NCBI RefSeq assembly: GCF_019393635.1
Contig: NC_057861.1
Coordinates: 382,361,315-382,425,314 of the forward strand
Direction of reading: 5' to 3'
DNA from: Dromiciops gliroides
Taxonomy: Eukaryota; Chordata; Mammalia; Microbiotheria; Microbiotheriidae
DNA: 64,000 nt
Below the pieces are notes generated by a model. The model ran no database searches and had not been told where the DNA came from. It saw only the letters and a program-made list of their open reading frames with translations. A program made the translations under genes and the position numbers. Shown here one piece after another: positions 34,147 through 45,170 of this stretch (position 1 is the stretch's first letter; each line of letters starts with the position of its first letter).

Positions 34147-34240
34147 GGGCTAGTTCGGTGGCACAGTGGACAATGCACCAGCCCTGGACCCAGGAGGCCC
34201 CAAGCCCAAATCCGGCCCCATACATAAGACACCCCACAAA
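34147..34240 (+). mobile_element. SINE fossil embedded in the HAL1-like element
   Basis: Truncated SINE (head, B-box region and a short remnant) lying antisense to the LINE, after ORF1. It shares gtcattatg on its 5' flank and the derived run cataagacaccc with the SINE at 19723-19861, which sits at the equivalent place in another LINE copy. Confidence 0.75.
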
Positions 34241-34366
34241 GAACAAAACATAACTTCCCTTCGTTTTCAGTTCAGACCTGTGTCCTCTGTATTATCTTCC
34301 CATATAGGAATGTTAACAGTTTGATCTTTTAATATCCCTCATGAAGTCTTTTTCCTATTTATCTTT

Positions 34367-35359
34367 TTATGCTTCTCCAGGGTGTTGTATATGAAAGTCA
34401 AATTTTCTATTCAGTTCAGGTCTTTTCATAACAAATGCCTGAAAGTCTTCTTTCTCCTTGAAGTTCCATGTTTGCCTCTGAAAGATGATGCTTAGTTTTG
34501 CTGGGTACATGATTTTTGGCTGTAGTCCCAGTTCCTTTGCCCTCTGGAATATCATATTCCATGCCCTCCGGTCCTTTAATGTAGAAGCTGCTAGATCTTG
34601 CTTTATCCTTATTGGAGCTCCACAGTATTTAAATTCCTTTTTTCTAGCTGCTTGCAATATTTTCTCCTTGACCTGGGAGTTCTGGAATTTGGCTATAATA
34701 TTCCTGGAGGTTTTCCTTTTGGGATCTCTTTCAGGAGGTGATCGGTGGATTCTTTCAATTTCTATTTTAGCTTCTGCTTCTAGAATATCAGGGCAATTTT
34801 CCCTCACAATCTCTTGGAGGATGGTGTCTAAACTCTTGTTTTGGTCATGGTTTTCAGGTAGTCCAATGATTTTCAAATTATCTCTCCTAGATTTATTTTC
34901 TAGGTCAACTGTTTTTCCAAGGAGATATTTCACATTGCCTTCTATTTTTTCATTCAATTGGATTTGCTTTACTGTGTCTTGGTTTCTCATAAGCTCACTA
35001 GCTTCCATTTGTTCAATCCTAATTCTTAGGCAATTATTTTCAGCAGACAGTTTTTTAATCTCCTTTTCCATTTGGCTTTTCAAACTGTTGACTTTTTTCT
35101 CATGACTCTCCTGCATTGCTCTCATTTCTCTTTCCATTCCTTCCTCTCTTTCTCTACATCTTCGTTCTATCTCTCCTACTTTCTCTTCAAAGTCCCTTTT
35201 GAGAGCTTCCATGGCCTGAGACCAGTTCATATTTTTCTTGGAAGCTTTGGATGTAGGAGCTTTGACCCTATTATTATCTTCTTCTTCTGAGGATGTATTG
35301 TGGTCTACCTTTCCCCCAAAGAAGTTTTCGATGGTCTTCTGCTTTCTCTGCCTACTCAT
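34367..35359 (-). CDS. L1/HAL1 ORF1 protein, intact, 330 aa
   Basis: Retrotransposon RNA-binding chaperone that forms trimers and packages LINE RNA (family knowledge). Residues about 44-155 are rich in heptad-like K/E/L/M and form the coiled coil. NLKIIGLPE at 161-169 starts the RRM core. RRAW at 264-267 and YPAKLS at 285-290 are hallmarks of the C-terminal domain shared with human ORF1p. The N-terminus is basic, then acidic (SSEEED at 23-28). The frame has no stop or frameshift, in contrast to two other ORF1 copies in this window that are broken, so the insertion is comparatively young or its coding capacity was retained. The start ATG follows the 5' UTR directly and its MSRQRK opening resembles the MTRQKK start of the decayed copy at 18.6 kb. 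Confidence 0.9.
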   Translation of the reverse strand: MSRQRKQKTIENFFGGKVDHNTSSEEEDNNRVKAPTSKASKKNMNWSQAMEALKRDFEEKVGEIERRCREREEGMEREMRAMQESHEKKVNSLKSQMEKEIKKLSAENNCLRIRIEQMEASELMRNQDTVKQIQLNEKIEGNVKYLLGKTVDLENKSRRDNLKIIGLPENHDQNKSLDTILQEIVRENCPDILEAEAKIEIERIHRSPPERDPKRKTSRNIIAKFQNSQVKEKILQAARKKEFKYCGAPIRIKQDLAASTLKDRRAWNMIFQRAKELGLQPKIMYPAKLSIIFQRQTWNFKEKEDFQAFVMKRPELNRKFDFHIQHPGEA

Positions 35360-35983
35360 CCTGGCTTACTGTTTCTTGGCTTTTTACTCCTTAAAGTGTA
35401 GCGCTGCTTCCCGGACACACCGTTCGTGCTACAGCGTGGCCCAGGGGGTGATTGGGCTTCTTCTCAGCCTGCCTGGCTTGTGAGTAATCACAGCCGCTTT
35501 CTCTTTGACCCGGAAACAGAAGTCTGATTGAACTCTGATTCTCTATGGTCGGAAGCTTGGCATGCTTTTACCCCTCCCCCACTGGGCCACCACCACTAGA
35601 TTCAGCCCACTGGTTCAGACCCAGGGCGCCTTGCCCCAACTCCGGCAGATACTGCCTCCACTTCACCCCGGCCTACCTCCGAACCCCCTCACCAGTCCGT
35701 GATCGGAGCCTCAGAAGCTGCTGGTGCTGAAGACTCCGATGTGTTGGAGGCACTGTCCCTGGCTGGGTCCGGACCGCGCGCTGAGCTGTTCAGCCTGATC
35801 AGTAGGTGATCAGAATTGCCCTCTTTTGCAGAGAAACAGTCTCACTCTGTTCTTATGTGCACTAGGCTGTTCTGGGTTTTGATTTTTACCGCATTATTTG
35901 GGCGTGAATGGACGAGTTTATCTGGAGCTTGTGGGAGTCACAGCCTCTCCTCCGCCATCTTGGCCCCGCCCCCTTCCAGCTCT
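35360..35983 (-). promoter_or_regulatory. 5' UTR / internal promoter of the HAL1-like element
   Basis: 624 nt, clearly richer in G+C and CpG than its surroundings. It begins on the minus strand with gggggcggggccaagatgg followed by cgg, a YY1-type CAAGATGGCGG motif at the extreme 5' end, where human L1 also has its YY1 site that positions transcription start. The match and position are seen; promoter function is inferred. Confidence 0.6.
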
Positions 35984-35999
35984 GTCTTTTGTATTTTTA

Positions 36000-36735
36000 C
36001 CAGACAAAAGGGAGGGAAAGGCATTACAAAGAACTGGGAGGGAATTACAAAGCAAGAAGAAACCCCAAATAAACTGGGGCCAGATAACTAAGAGGGGGTC
36101 TTTGATAACAGGGCATCAGTAGAGTATGCAGCATCCATCCAGATCTTGCATATCATCTTGCAGACCTTAGCATTGCTCATCAGCACAAGGGACCATGACC
36201 TACCACACCTTATTCCTGAAATGGAATAGACCTGTTTTCCCCTTGGCCTAGGGGGTTTAAATCTTTTGGGGTCCCACTACATAATTCACCACCATTACTC
36301 CTATACACATGCTCCTGAACAAAGGAGGAGAAAATTGACACAACCTTACACAACTTCAACTGACCCCTCACTGTTAATAGGTAATGCTTCTGTTCTGCTC
36401 TCATCAAAATACTGCCTCATTCTCCACAGTGGAAAATGGCTCCTATTTTACAGAAAAAAAATGAGGTCATTTGTCAAGAGCTTCCTCTTCTCCCCGCTTC
36501 CTTATTTCACATCATTTAGATGCCTTCTGCCACTATTGCCTTTCACACCTGTCTTACGTGATGAAATAGCTTTACTCCTTACCAGGGCCAACCCCTCTAT
36601 CTGTTTAAACAATCCCATTCTATCTCATCTCCTTCAACAGACTGTCCCCTCTCTCATCCTGACTCTTTCACTTATTTTCAATCTCTATCTATTGGCTCCT
36701 CTAGTGCCTACACATATAATCATGTCTCCCCATCC
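36000..36735. other. No intact gene; right flank of the HAL1-like element
   Basis: Anonymous DNA leading into a CR1/L2 fragment. The open frame at 36266-36742 has no recognised domain. Confidence 0.45.
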
Positions 36736-36739
36736 TGAA

Positions 36740-38125
36740 TAAACTCTCACTTGGTCCTTTCATCATCATATTTTTGTCCTATATCTCTTGTCCCCTTTAT
36801 GGGTCAATTCCTTGAAAAGGTCATCTACAATAGATACCTCTACTTTCTCCCCTTTTACTCTCTTATTAACCCTCTATATTCTGACTTTCAATTTTACCAT
36901 TCCACTAAAAGTGCTCTTGCCAAAGTTGTCAATGATGTCTTAGTTGTCAAATCCAGTCGCCTTTTCTCAGTCTTCATTCTCCTGCATCTCTCTGCAGCCT
37001 TTAACACTTGGTCACCCTCTTTTCCTAGATAATCTCTTTTCTATAGGCTTTCAGGACACCACACTCTCCTGGTTCTCTTTCTACCTATCTGACTACTCCT
37101 CAGTGTGTTTTGCTGGGTCCTCATCCAGTTTATGTTATCTAACTCTAAGTGTCCCACAAGGATCTGTTCTAGGCCATCTTTTTTTCTCCCTCTATACTAT
37201 TTCACTTAGTGATCTAATCAGCTCCCATGGATTTAATTACCACATCTAAACTAAGGATTCTCTACCTTTAATTATCATCTCTATCATGCCCCAACCTCTC
37301 TCCGGCTCTCCAACAGTCTTTCAGATGTCTCAAACTAGATGTCCAGTAGACCTTAAACTACACATATCCAAAACAGACTCATTAGCTTTCCCCCTAAACC
37401 CTGCCTCCCTCCTAACTTTTGTATGAGTGCTAAGCCCTGTTAACATCTCTCCAACCTGTTTTTCTCTTCTCTGCTCTGACAATGCATGCCTTCATCATCT
37501 CACACATGGATTATTTCAATAGTCTGCTGTGATTTATTTGCTTCAAGTCTCTCCCTACTTCAATCTATCCTCCATTCACCCATCAAAGTGATTTACATAG
37601 AACATAGGTCTGATCATGTCACTCCAGTTGCCTCCACAATAAAATACAAAATGCGTTGTCTCACAAAGCCCTTCATAACTTAGTCTCCTACTGCCTTTCC
37701 AAAATTATACTGTACTCCTTGACACTTTCTTTTCTATCCAGCGACACTGGCCTCCTGGCTGTTCAATGAACAAGATACTCCATCTTTGGGCTCCAGCCAT
37801 TTTCTCTGGCTGTCCCCTTTGCCAGGAATGTTCTCTGTTCATATTTCTACCTACTGATTTCACTGGCTTCCTTTAATTCCCAACTAAAGTTCCATTTTCT
37901 ACAAGAAGGATTTTCTAACTGATCTGAATTCTAATGCCTTCCCCCAGGCAATTCATTGGTCCAAAGAAACAAAAATAAAATGTCAGTCTTTTCTCAGACA
38001 ATACTGTTTGTCAGTGTTTATTGATCGATTAGATTGAATTGGATCTTAATCACTTTTGTATGCTAGCAAATAAGGTGCCTTTTATATAGTAAAGTCTCAA
38101 TAAATGTTTGTTGAGGAAATGAGGC
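36740..38125 (+). mobile_element. CR1/L2-clade LINE: decayed RT region and 3' end
   Basis: Translated pieces show the reverse transcriptase core of this clade: PISLVPFMGQFLEKVIYNRY, then HSTKSALAKVVNDVL, LLHLSAAFNT and, in another frame, SVPQGSVLGHLFFSLYT. Frameshifts and stops break it. The 3' half (cttcataacttagtctccta, gcgacactggcctcctggct) ends at ctcaataaatgtttgttga, the typical L2 3' tip. Confidence 0.82.
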
Positions 38126-38167
38126 CATAAAATATAACCACATTTTGGAAATTTAAAAGATGATCTG

Positions 38168-38306
38168 GGGGCAGCTAGGTGGTGCAGTGGATAGAGCACT
38201 GGCCCTGGATTCAGGAGGACCCGAGTTCAAATCTGGCCTCAGACACTTACTAGCTGTGTGACCTTGGGCAAGGCACTTAACCCCAATTGCCCCACCAAAA
38301 AAAAAA
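38168..38306 (+). mobile_element. WSINE1-like SINE
   Basis: gggcagctaggtggtgcagt to a short A-tail; atgatctg at 38160-38167 and 38307-38314. Confidence 0.93.
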
Positions 38307-39037
38307 ATGATCTGTAATTAAATGACTCAGATGTTGTGCTATTTAAGACATATAAAACTTTTTTTTTTAAATGGGGGATTGATTTTGAAGTTGTTTGTGA
38401 GATAGTTCATATGTTAAAGATGAAGAGATTATTTTAAACTGATGTGGGGGCATGGGTTTAATTGATCAGATCGATCATGAGGCATCCCAAAGAATTACAG
38501 GACTCAGTGACTCAGTTTCCCAAGTTTTATTGTAATACTGTGAGTGACCACAGGGAGAGCACCATGGAGGTGTCTCTCAAATAGGGGGATGAAAAAAAAA
38601 ATATATATATAATAAAAAAATAATTGATCATCTCCTCATTATCCTAATCTACATGTTAGGGAGGTACAGAGGAGGGCCTACTCTCATTTGGAGTTCCTGG
38701 GGGCTTAAGCCAACCCCTGAGACAGGTATCTTTTTCCAAGGAAGTGTGTCTTGGGGAGTTACCTGTTATAAGGTAAACTGGGGACAAATTTGGTCTTTTC
38801 TGCATGTTACCTCAACTTGCCAAGGTCAGAGTGTCCCTGTGTTTTTCATTCTTAGGCCTAGTTACTGCGTATTAACATTTATAGTTAGGATTTCTATAAC
38901 CTGTCTCTTTATGTTTTTGTTGTAGTTAAGGTCTCTATGACCTGCTTCTTTATGTTTTTGTTATGAGTGCTGATTAATGGGGGGTAATTAATAGGAGCCA
39001 GACCTCCAGGTATCAGTTAACAAGAACCTAGGCCCTG

Positions 39038-39190
39038 GGGCAGTTAGGTGGCCCAGTGGATAAAGCACCGGCCCTGGATTCAGGAGTACCTGAGTTCAAA
39101 TCCGGCCTCAGACACTTGACAATACCTGTGTGACCCTAGGCAAGTCACTTAACCCCCATTGCCCCACAACCCCCCCCCCCAAAAAAAAAA
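39038..39190 (+). mobile_element. WSINE1-like SINE
   Basis: gggcagttaggtggcccagt to a C- then A-rich tail; cctaggccctg at 39027-39037 and 39191-39201. Confidence 0.93.
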
Positions 39191-39378
39191 CCTAGGCCCT
39201 GACTTTGATAAGGGTTCAAGTCTTAAGTCATCCATTAATCCCTTTTAGAACTGGGGTCCTAATCTCTCTTGGAGCTCAGATCTAAATTAGAGCTTCTGTC
39301 TTAGGTTTGTCTGTTAACCCCTCCTTTACCTCCTCCATCAAAACCATGAAGTTGTTTAATGCCATTAGAAAAACAATC

Positions 39379-39578
39379 GGGGGCAGCTAGGTGGTGCAGT
39401 GGATAGAGCACTACCCCTGGATTCAGGAAGACCTGAGTTCAAATCCAGCCTCAGACACTTAACAGTAACTAGCTGTGTGACCCTGGGCAAGTCACTTATC
39501 CCCAGTTGCCTCACCAAAAGAAAAAAGAAAAGAAAAGAAAAGAAAAGAAAAGAAAAGAAAAGAAAAAGAAAGAAAAGT
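39379..39578 (+). mobile_element. WSINE1-like SINE with (AAAAG)n tail
   Basis: gggggcagctaggtggtgca head; its A-tail has expanded into an AAAAG array (about 39520-39578). Confidence 0.92.
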
Positions 39579-39579
39579 G

Positions 39580-42240
39580 ATGTGAATACCTTTTCCTCCA
39601 AAGGAAAAGGGGTATTGTTTTTCTGATAGAAATCTCCTTTAGGGGTAGGGCAGTTTTCACTTTTTTCTTTGTGTCTCCAGAGTTTAATTTGGCACCTATA
39701 AGCATTTAGTGAATTCTTGTTGATTGATGACTTTGATAAATATAAAATAGAATTGACACTACAATGTGCATATAGACATATTCATATATATGGAGAAGAA
39801 GAGAGAAGAAAAAGATACCAAGAGATAGAGAACTAAAGACAGAGAGACAGAGAGAAAGATATAGACAGACAGAAGACTGCACCAGAGATAATGAAGTATT
39901 GCATTTATCACTATGTTTTGAAGCCAAACCTTTAGCCACAGCTGAATTTAAAACAAAACTATACTGAAAACTACTGATTCAGTTCTTGGCAACTTTCTTC
40001 TTGGTTTTTCACTTTAGGAACTCTCATATGTCTCTTCTCTTTCTCATTCATATTGAATGTTGGTAATTTCACATCTACTATGATTACTAATTAATTTAAC
40101 CCCAGGCTAAAACTTGCTACTTCTACCACAGATTAAAGCTGTTTTTATAAAATATGGTCTCAAATCACATTGTTACACAAGCTTATTCACTTATTCCAGG
40201 TGCAGATTTGTAATTTCTTTTTCAAAGAAAATACTACCATTCTGGTTGCAAAAAGAGAACTAGTTAAACTGATTTTTTTCTTTTGGAAAGCTCAAAACTC
40301 ATTTTTTCAGAATGTCTGAGTATTTATTTGAACTCATTCCACTACTCTGAAACTTGTATACTGAACATTCATGCCTCATGAATGGGATTTAATCATCTTT
40401 CCTTTCTCACATGCTCATCAAAGGAGAACTTCTAAACCCTGATGCCCACTTGAAAAGATTGTCAAGTCTGATCTCCAAGGAGAGGCTGCCTGATAACTTG
40501 ACTGCTAAGTAACACATTCTCCAGTTTGTCTGGATGAGTGTCAGGGATTAATGTCTTGAGTGTAGGAGAACACTGGGCAAAATTTTTAATTAGGATCCTT
40601 CTTTTGTTCCTCCTGTCAAAATTAAGCATGTATTTCTTTAAGTATGTATTGCCTCCATTAAACTCAGTGGAATCCATCAGAAAATAATGAGTTTAAATTT
40701 CACATCTAGGATCCAGGCTTAGTAAACATATTCCTATACTCGGAAAGGAATTATGTCAAAAAGTATGACTGAGATTCAAATGAGATAAATTTCCAATCTC
40801 TTCCTCTCAGATTTGTAATGGTAGCTTACTGTTTAGTCATTAGTTATACTATAATAAAACTCTTGCATCAACAACTTTTACCTGAGACAAAGGTTGTGGG
40901 TATATGGGTGAGGGTAGCAGATTTATCTTCTTTCTGGTTTGTGTAGAATCTGGCACATAGTAGGTGCTTAATAACTTCTTGCTGATTGATAGGTTACCCT
41001 CACACGCACAAATCTCACAACCTCACAATAAGATACAACTCATTTTATTGTCACCAACTACACAAAAATCAAATGAAAACATATTTATAGGTCAAAGAAA
41101 AACAAAAGACCTTCTTAATCACTTTTGTATGCCAGCAAAACATATACCTATGAATAATGAACTCTTCTCTGGATGTTTTTCTAGCCTTAGTCACTAAAAG
41201 TTGTGAAAGTGATATGACTTGCATCAGGCCTTCCTTAGTATATGGTGCCTGCAGATACCCTAACAGCTCTTAGCAGGTGGCATCAGTTGTAATTCCCCAG
41301 TGTCATCTCTCCTATAGTTCCATGAAGTTACAAGTAGGTGGTGTTAGCTCATTTTAGTCAAAGTACTGATAGTTTTTATTATTTTGATTCTAAGGTCTTT
41401 AAAAGAAATAATGATAGTATGAAAAGGTAATGTGGACTTTTAATGCATCTATTGATTCAGTCATTTATTTTGCTAATTAATTAATTTATTTGAGGAACTA
41501 GAAGGTTTGGGTATTTGACAGAATATTAGTATATATGTTGTAGTCCTCTATTATGAGGACAGGAGTTAGGAAGTTAAAACCCTGTGGCAGGCATTCTATT
41601 CATTGAGAAAAGAAGAATGTCTTGAAAGTTGGTAGATAGAAATTATGAGAATTTTGATTGGATTGTAAATATGAATTGAGTGGATCTCAAAGGAGGAAAG
41701 ACTGGTTGCATAGGGAGAGTTTGGAAGTTACAGTGGGGAAGAACAAGGTTTCCAACTCCTTAAAATTGACCAAACATTGACCATGGATAATGAGCAGAAG
41801 TACTCTCAGTGTTAAAAAAAAGGGGGGGGGCAGGAAAGCTGTGTTATCAGGAGATATTCAAGTCTCACTGAAGGCCAGAAGATGGAAGGAATGGGAAAAA
41901 ATTTAAGAATTTAAGATGAAAGCAAGTTTGTTACCTAAAGAGCAGGCATTCCAGAGAGTACAATCAAAGGCGTGGGTAGCTTTACACTGAGACATTGGTG
42001 CAGATTGGAATGAGGATAATGGGAATAAGGGAGTAGGCAGTGGGGGACAGAAAATTTGAATATGAATTTGATTAATGACACTTTAAAGATCAGAATCACT
42101 TAGGTGGAGAGGATATGATTAGTTAGGCAGTTAATCATTGAAGGATGGCTTCAGGTATCAACATTCCTAATTGAACATCCCTAGTGCTATAGCGGCAGGT
42201 AGCTCAGGTTGGGGAACAGTTATGGGAGTTGATGGAATGT
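39580..42240. other. No gene; a few LINE tips
   Basis: Mostly anonymous. ggcacctataagcatttagt (about 39690) and ggcacatagtaggtgcttaa (about 40952) are L2-type 3' tips; 39835-39870 is a short GA-rich patch. Confidence 0.45.
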
Positions 42241-42244
42241 TGGT

Positions 42245-42380
42245 TCTTTTCTGCCCCTGAAGCATAGTTGTATGACCTTAGGACAGTTTCTTAATTTCTC
42301 TAGCTTCAGTTTTTTTTTTATTTGTAAATCAAGAGGATTGGACTATCTCTAAAACTCAGAGTTTCTAAATTCCTAAGCTA
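42245..42380 (+). repeat. MIR relic
   Basis: gtatgaccttaggacagttt and aatcaagaggattggactat. Confidence 0.45.
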
Positions 42381-42499
42381 CATTTGCCTCTCATTTACAT
42401 GACTAATATTCATGTTTCAAAGAGTACAAATCATCACTTCTAAATGTGGGCTGTAATAATATACATATAACTTTAATTTATGGTTTTAGGAAACTCTTA

Positions 42500-42800
42500 A
42501 TTGGTGGTTGCCTCATCTAGAACATAATTCCAGGAAAACCCTAAGCCATTCTTCTCATTACTCCTTTCTCACTGGCCACTTCCATAATCTCCTGGACAAG
42601 CTACTCCCCTCCTGTTGTCTACCCTTTCCTTCCTTCCCTTCACTCTTTCTCTCACAAACTCTGAGTTCTGGAACCATGGACCATAATCTATCCCTTCACT
42701 AGAAAATAAACTCCTTGAGGACATGGTCTTTGCTTTCATATTTATATAGAGAGCTCTTAGCACAGTTACATTATAAGTGCTTTTATATTCATTCATTCAC
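42500..42800 (+). mobile_element. L2/CR1 LINE 3' end
   Basis: actagaaaataaactccttg, aggacatggtctttgctttc, agctcttagcacagtta. Confidence 0.6.
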
Positions 42801-43624
42801 TAATTTATTTTTATAAATATGTAGTCCCACATATTTATAGTAATAATTGCTTCTTGGACATTTAAAAATGTGTGTCCCAGAGACACCTCAAGCGAAATGA
42901 ACTAAAATATCTTTTTTCCCCAAACCCTCCCCTCTTCCAAACTTCCCTATTCTGTCAAAGACAACACAGTTCTTCCACTATCCCAGTTTCATAGACTGAG
43001 TATTATCCTTGGCTATCTAATTTACATCACCCCACAAATCTAATTAATGACCAGATCTTGTTGATTCTATTATCCCAACATCTCTCACATCCAGTGTTTC
43101 CTTTCCACTCACACTACCGATGGTCTTAGTTATTCAAGCCCTCATCATCTCTTGCTCATATTATTGCCACAGCATCCTAATTAGTCTCCTTACCTAAAGT
43201 TTCTCACAACTCCTGCCGTTCTCCACAATGCTGCCAAAGCAATTTTCTTTAAGTGTAGCCTTGACCATGTGATGTCCCTACTCAATTAACTTCAGTGACT
43301 TCTTATTGCCTTTAGGATAAAATATAAACTCCTCTGTTTAGGTTTTAAAACTCTTCACAACCTGGCTCCCATTACTATTCCTCCCACATTCTCACCTAAC
43401 CAAATTGGATTTCTCTCCTTTTCTCATAATCAACACTTCATCTCCCTTCTCTTTGCTTTTGCATTGGCTAATCCCATTACCTACCTTTTACCTCTGTCTC
43501 ATAGATAAAGTCTGTCTCTTCAGCTAAGATCTTGTTCATAAAGCCTTTCCTAGCTAGTGCCCTCCCAAACAACCTTATATTTAACTACTTGCCTATGTTT
43601 ATATTTATTCTCTTTATGTTCGTG

Positions 43625-43731
43625 ATATATACATATATATATGTATATATGTGTAACATACATATATATGGGTATGCATATATTCCCATACATATACACA
43701 CATATACATATATATACCTATATACACACAC

Positions 43732-43768
<37 letters not shown>
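43625..43768. repeat. (TA)/(CA)/(TG) compound microsatellite
   Basis: Alternating ATAT, CATA and ACAC units ending in a pure (TG) run (about 43737-43767). Potential Z-DNA-forming tract. Confidence 0.95.
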
Positions 43769-43769
<1 letters not shown>

Positions 43770-43799
43770 TTATCTCCTCCATTAGAATGTAAGCTCTTT

Positions 43800-43954
43800 A
43801 GGGCAGCTAGGTGGCACAGTGGATAAAGTACTAGCCCTGGAGTCAGGAGGATCTCAGTTCAAATCTGGCCTCAGACATTTGACAATTATTTGCTGTGTGA
43901 CCCTGGGCAAGTCACTTAACCCTCATTGCCTTGCAAAAAAAGATGTATACTGTG
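43800..43954 (+). mobile_element. WSINE1-like SINE
   Basis: gggcagctaggtggcacagt; target duplication agaatgtaagctcttt (43784-43799) / agaatgtaagatcttt (43955-43970). Confidence 0.9.
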
Positions 43955-44060
43955 AGAATGTAAGATCTTTGTGAATAGAGATTTTTTTCATCTTTTTTAT
44001 TTGTATGATCTCCAAGACCTAGCACAGTGCCTAGCATATGGAAGATGCTTAGTTATGCTT

Positions 44061-45010
44061 GTTGATCTATTATCATTGTTGCAAGGATATATGTAAGTCC
44101 TGACTTTTTTTTTTAACTTTTTAACCTGCCTGTACTTAAGTTATTTTCTTTTTTATTCTTTTAATGAAAAAATGTGATGAAAACCCTTTTTCCTTGGTTT
44201 GTTCCTCAGTCTCAGAGTACTGTGAAAGCCAGATGTGAACATAAAAGCTATCTGCTGTAATCCCAATTTTCCATTAAAAATGTACCTCATGTACTAAGGG
44301 GGTCATGAACCTGGCAGAATAGCCCAAATACACCAGGAAGCAGTAAAGGTCCTGTGTCCTTACACAACCAAACCAGGGACAATCCCAGATAGTTCTTCCA
44401 ACACCACCTTTGGTATTTTTTAAAAGTCTTTTCTTTGTTTCTTGTCATGCACCCTCTTCATTCTGAGGCTTCCTTAAAGGCAAACAAACAATAAGAACAA
44501 AAACAAAGAAAAATGCTCATCTCCCTAAAAGTGGAGAAAAAAAACAACACGTTGAAATATGGTGATTCGCTGCACAATCAGGCATTATAGAAATACAAAT
44601 GGAGTGGGGGTGGGGTGAGGACAGTGGGGAGAAGAAGCAGAGAAGCCTAAAAGTAATGGGTGCTTTTTTTTTGTTGCTGAAGGGATGCAGATTTGTGATT
44701 TTATCAGGTTCATTAAATTGCTTTTGTGAATGAAGACTTATATTTTGTTTATAATTTCTTGTTTTAGAGACTTTGGGGTAGAGGAAGTGAGGGAGAGGAA
44801 GGAGGAGGTAAGAGACCATAGTCACAAAACTGGTGTTTGTCAGTGGCAGAACCTGAACTGAGTTGTTTGTTTCAAATTTTATCTACCATACCAACTGCCT
44901 TTAATACAATGTCACACATTTTATCTATCATGCCAGCTTTCTCTAATGTATATTTATCTTACTGATTTAAAATTATGAAAGTAATATTCATAAATCAATT
45001 AAAATTTTTA
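44061..45010. other. No gene recognised
   Basis: Anonymous AT-rich DNA. The antisense frame 44517-44825 has no recognised domain. Confidence 0.45.
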
Positions 45011-45014
45011 TCAG

Positions 45015-45170
45015 AGAGAGAATATAGCTGAAAAGTACCTTAGAGGTCACCTATTTCAACATCCCCCACCCATCCTACACATAAGTAAACTGAGGCACAG
45101 GTAGGTAAAATGAGTTGCTCAGTGTCACACAGGTTTTAAGTGTTTGAAGTAGAATTTGAACCCAGTATGT
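45015..45170 (-). repeat. MIR/THER-type relic
   Basis: acataagtaaactgaggcac, gtgtcacacaggttttaagt, gtagaatttgaacccag. Confidence 0.6.

Larger units (their letters stand above)
32099..35983 (-). mobile_element. Full-length ORF1-only LINE (HAL1-like, L1 derived)
   Basis: About 3.9 kb flanked by a perfect 15-bp direct repeat (gtcttttgtattttt at 32084-32098 and 35984-35998), the expected target-site duplication. Read on the minus strand: a GC-rich 5' UTR starting near 35983, intact ORF1 (35359-34367), a short post-ORF1 stretch, a SINE fossil in antisense (34240-34147), a purine-rich region (about 34133-33480), then L1-type 3' UTR sequence and an A-rich end. No endonuclease or reverse transcriptase region exists anywhere between ORF1 and the tail. 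This is the layout of HAL1 (half-L1) elements, which depend on another LINE's ORF2p. Two 3' UTR units occur in tandem, and a SINE with its own target duplication sits in one of them (33010-33157). Confidence 0.8.
42930..44060 (+). mobile_element. L2/CR1 LINE 3' region, hosting microsatellite and SINE
   Basis: gccaaagcaattttctttaa, accatgtgatgtccctactc, aaactcttcacaacctggct, gcacagtgcctagcatatgg follow the L2 3' region in order. Interrupted by a TA/CA/TG microsatellite (43625-43768) and a SINE (43800-43954). Confidence 0.75.

Noticed and set aside
34485-35105. 206-codon plus-strand frame
   Set aside because: Exact antisense shadow of the LINE ORF1 at 34367-35359, with no recognisable domain.
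36266-36742. 158-codon open frame as a host gene
   Set aside because: No domain or codon pattern, and it lies at the edge of a CR1/L2 LINE.
38168-38306. tRNA gene, since the head carries A- and B-box-like motifs
   Set aside because: It is the tRNA-derived head of a SINE; no cloverleaf with intact stems and anticodon arm is seen.
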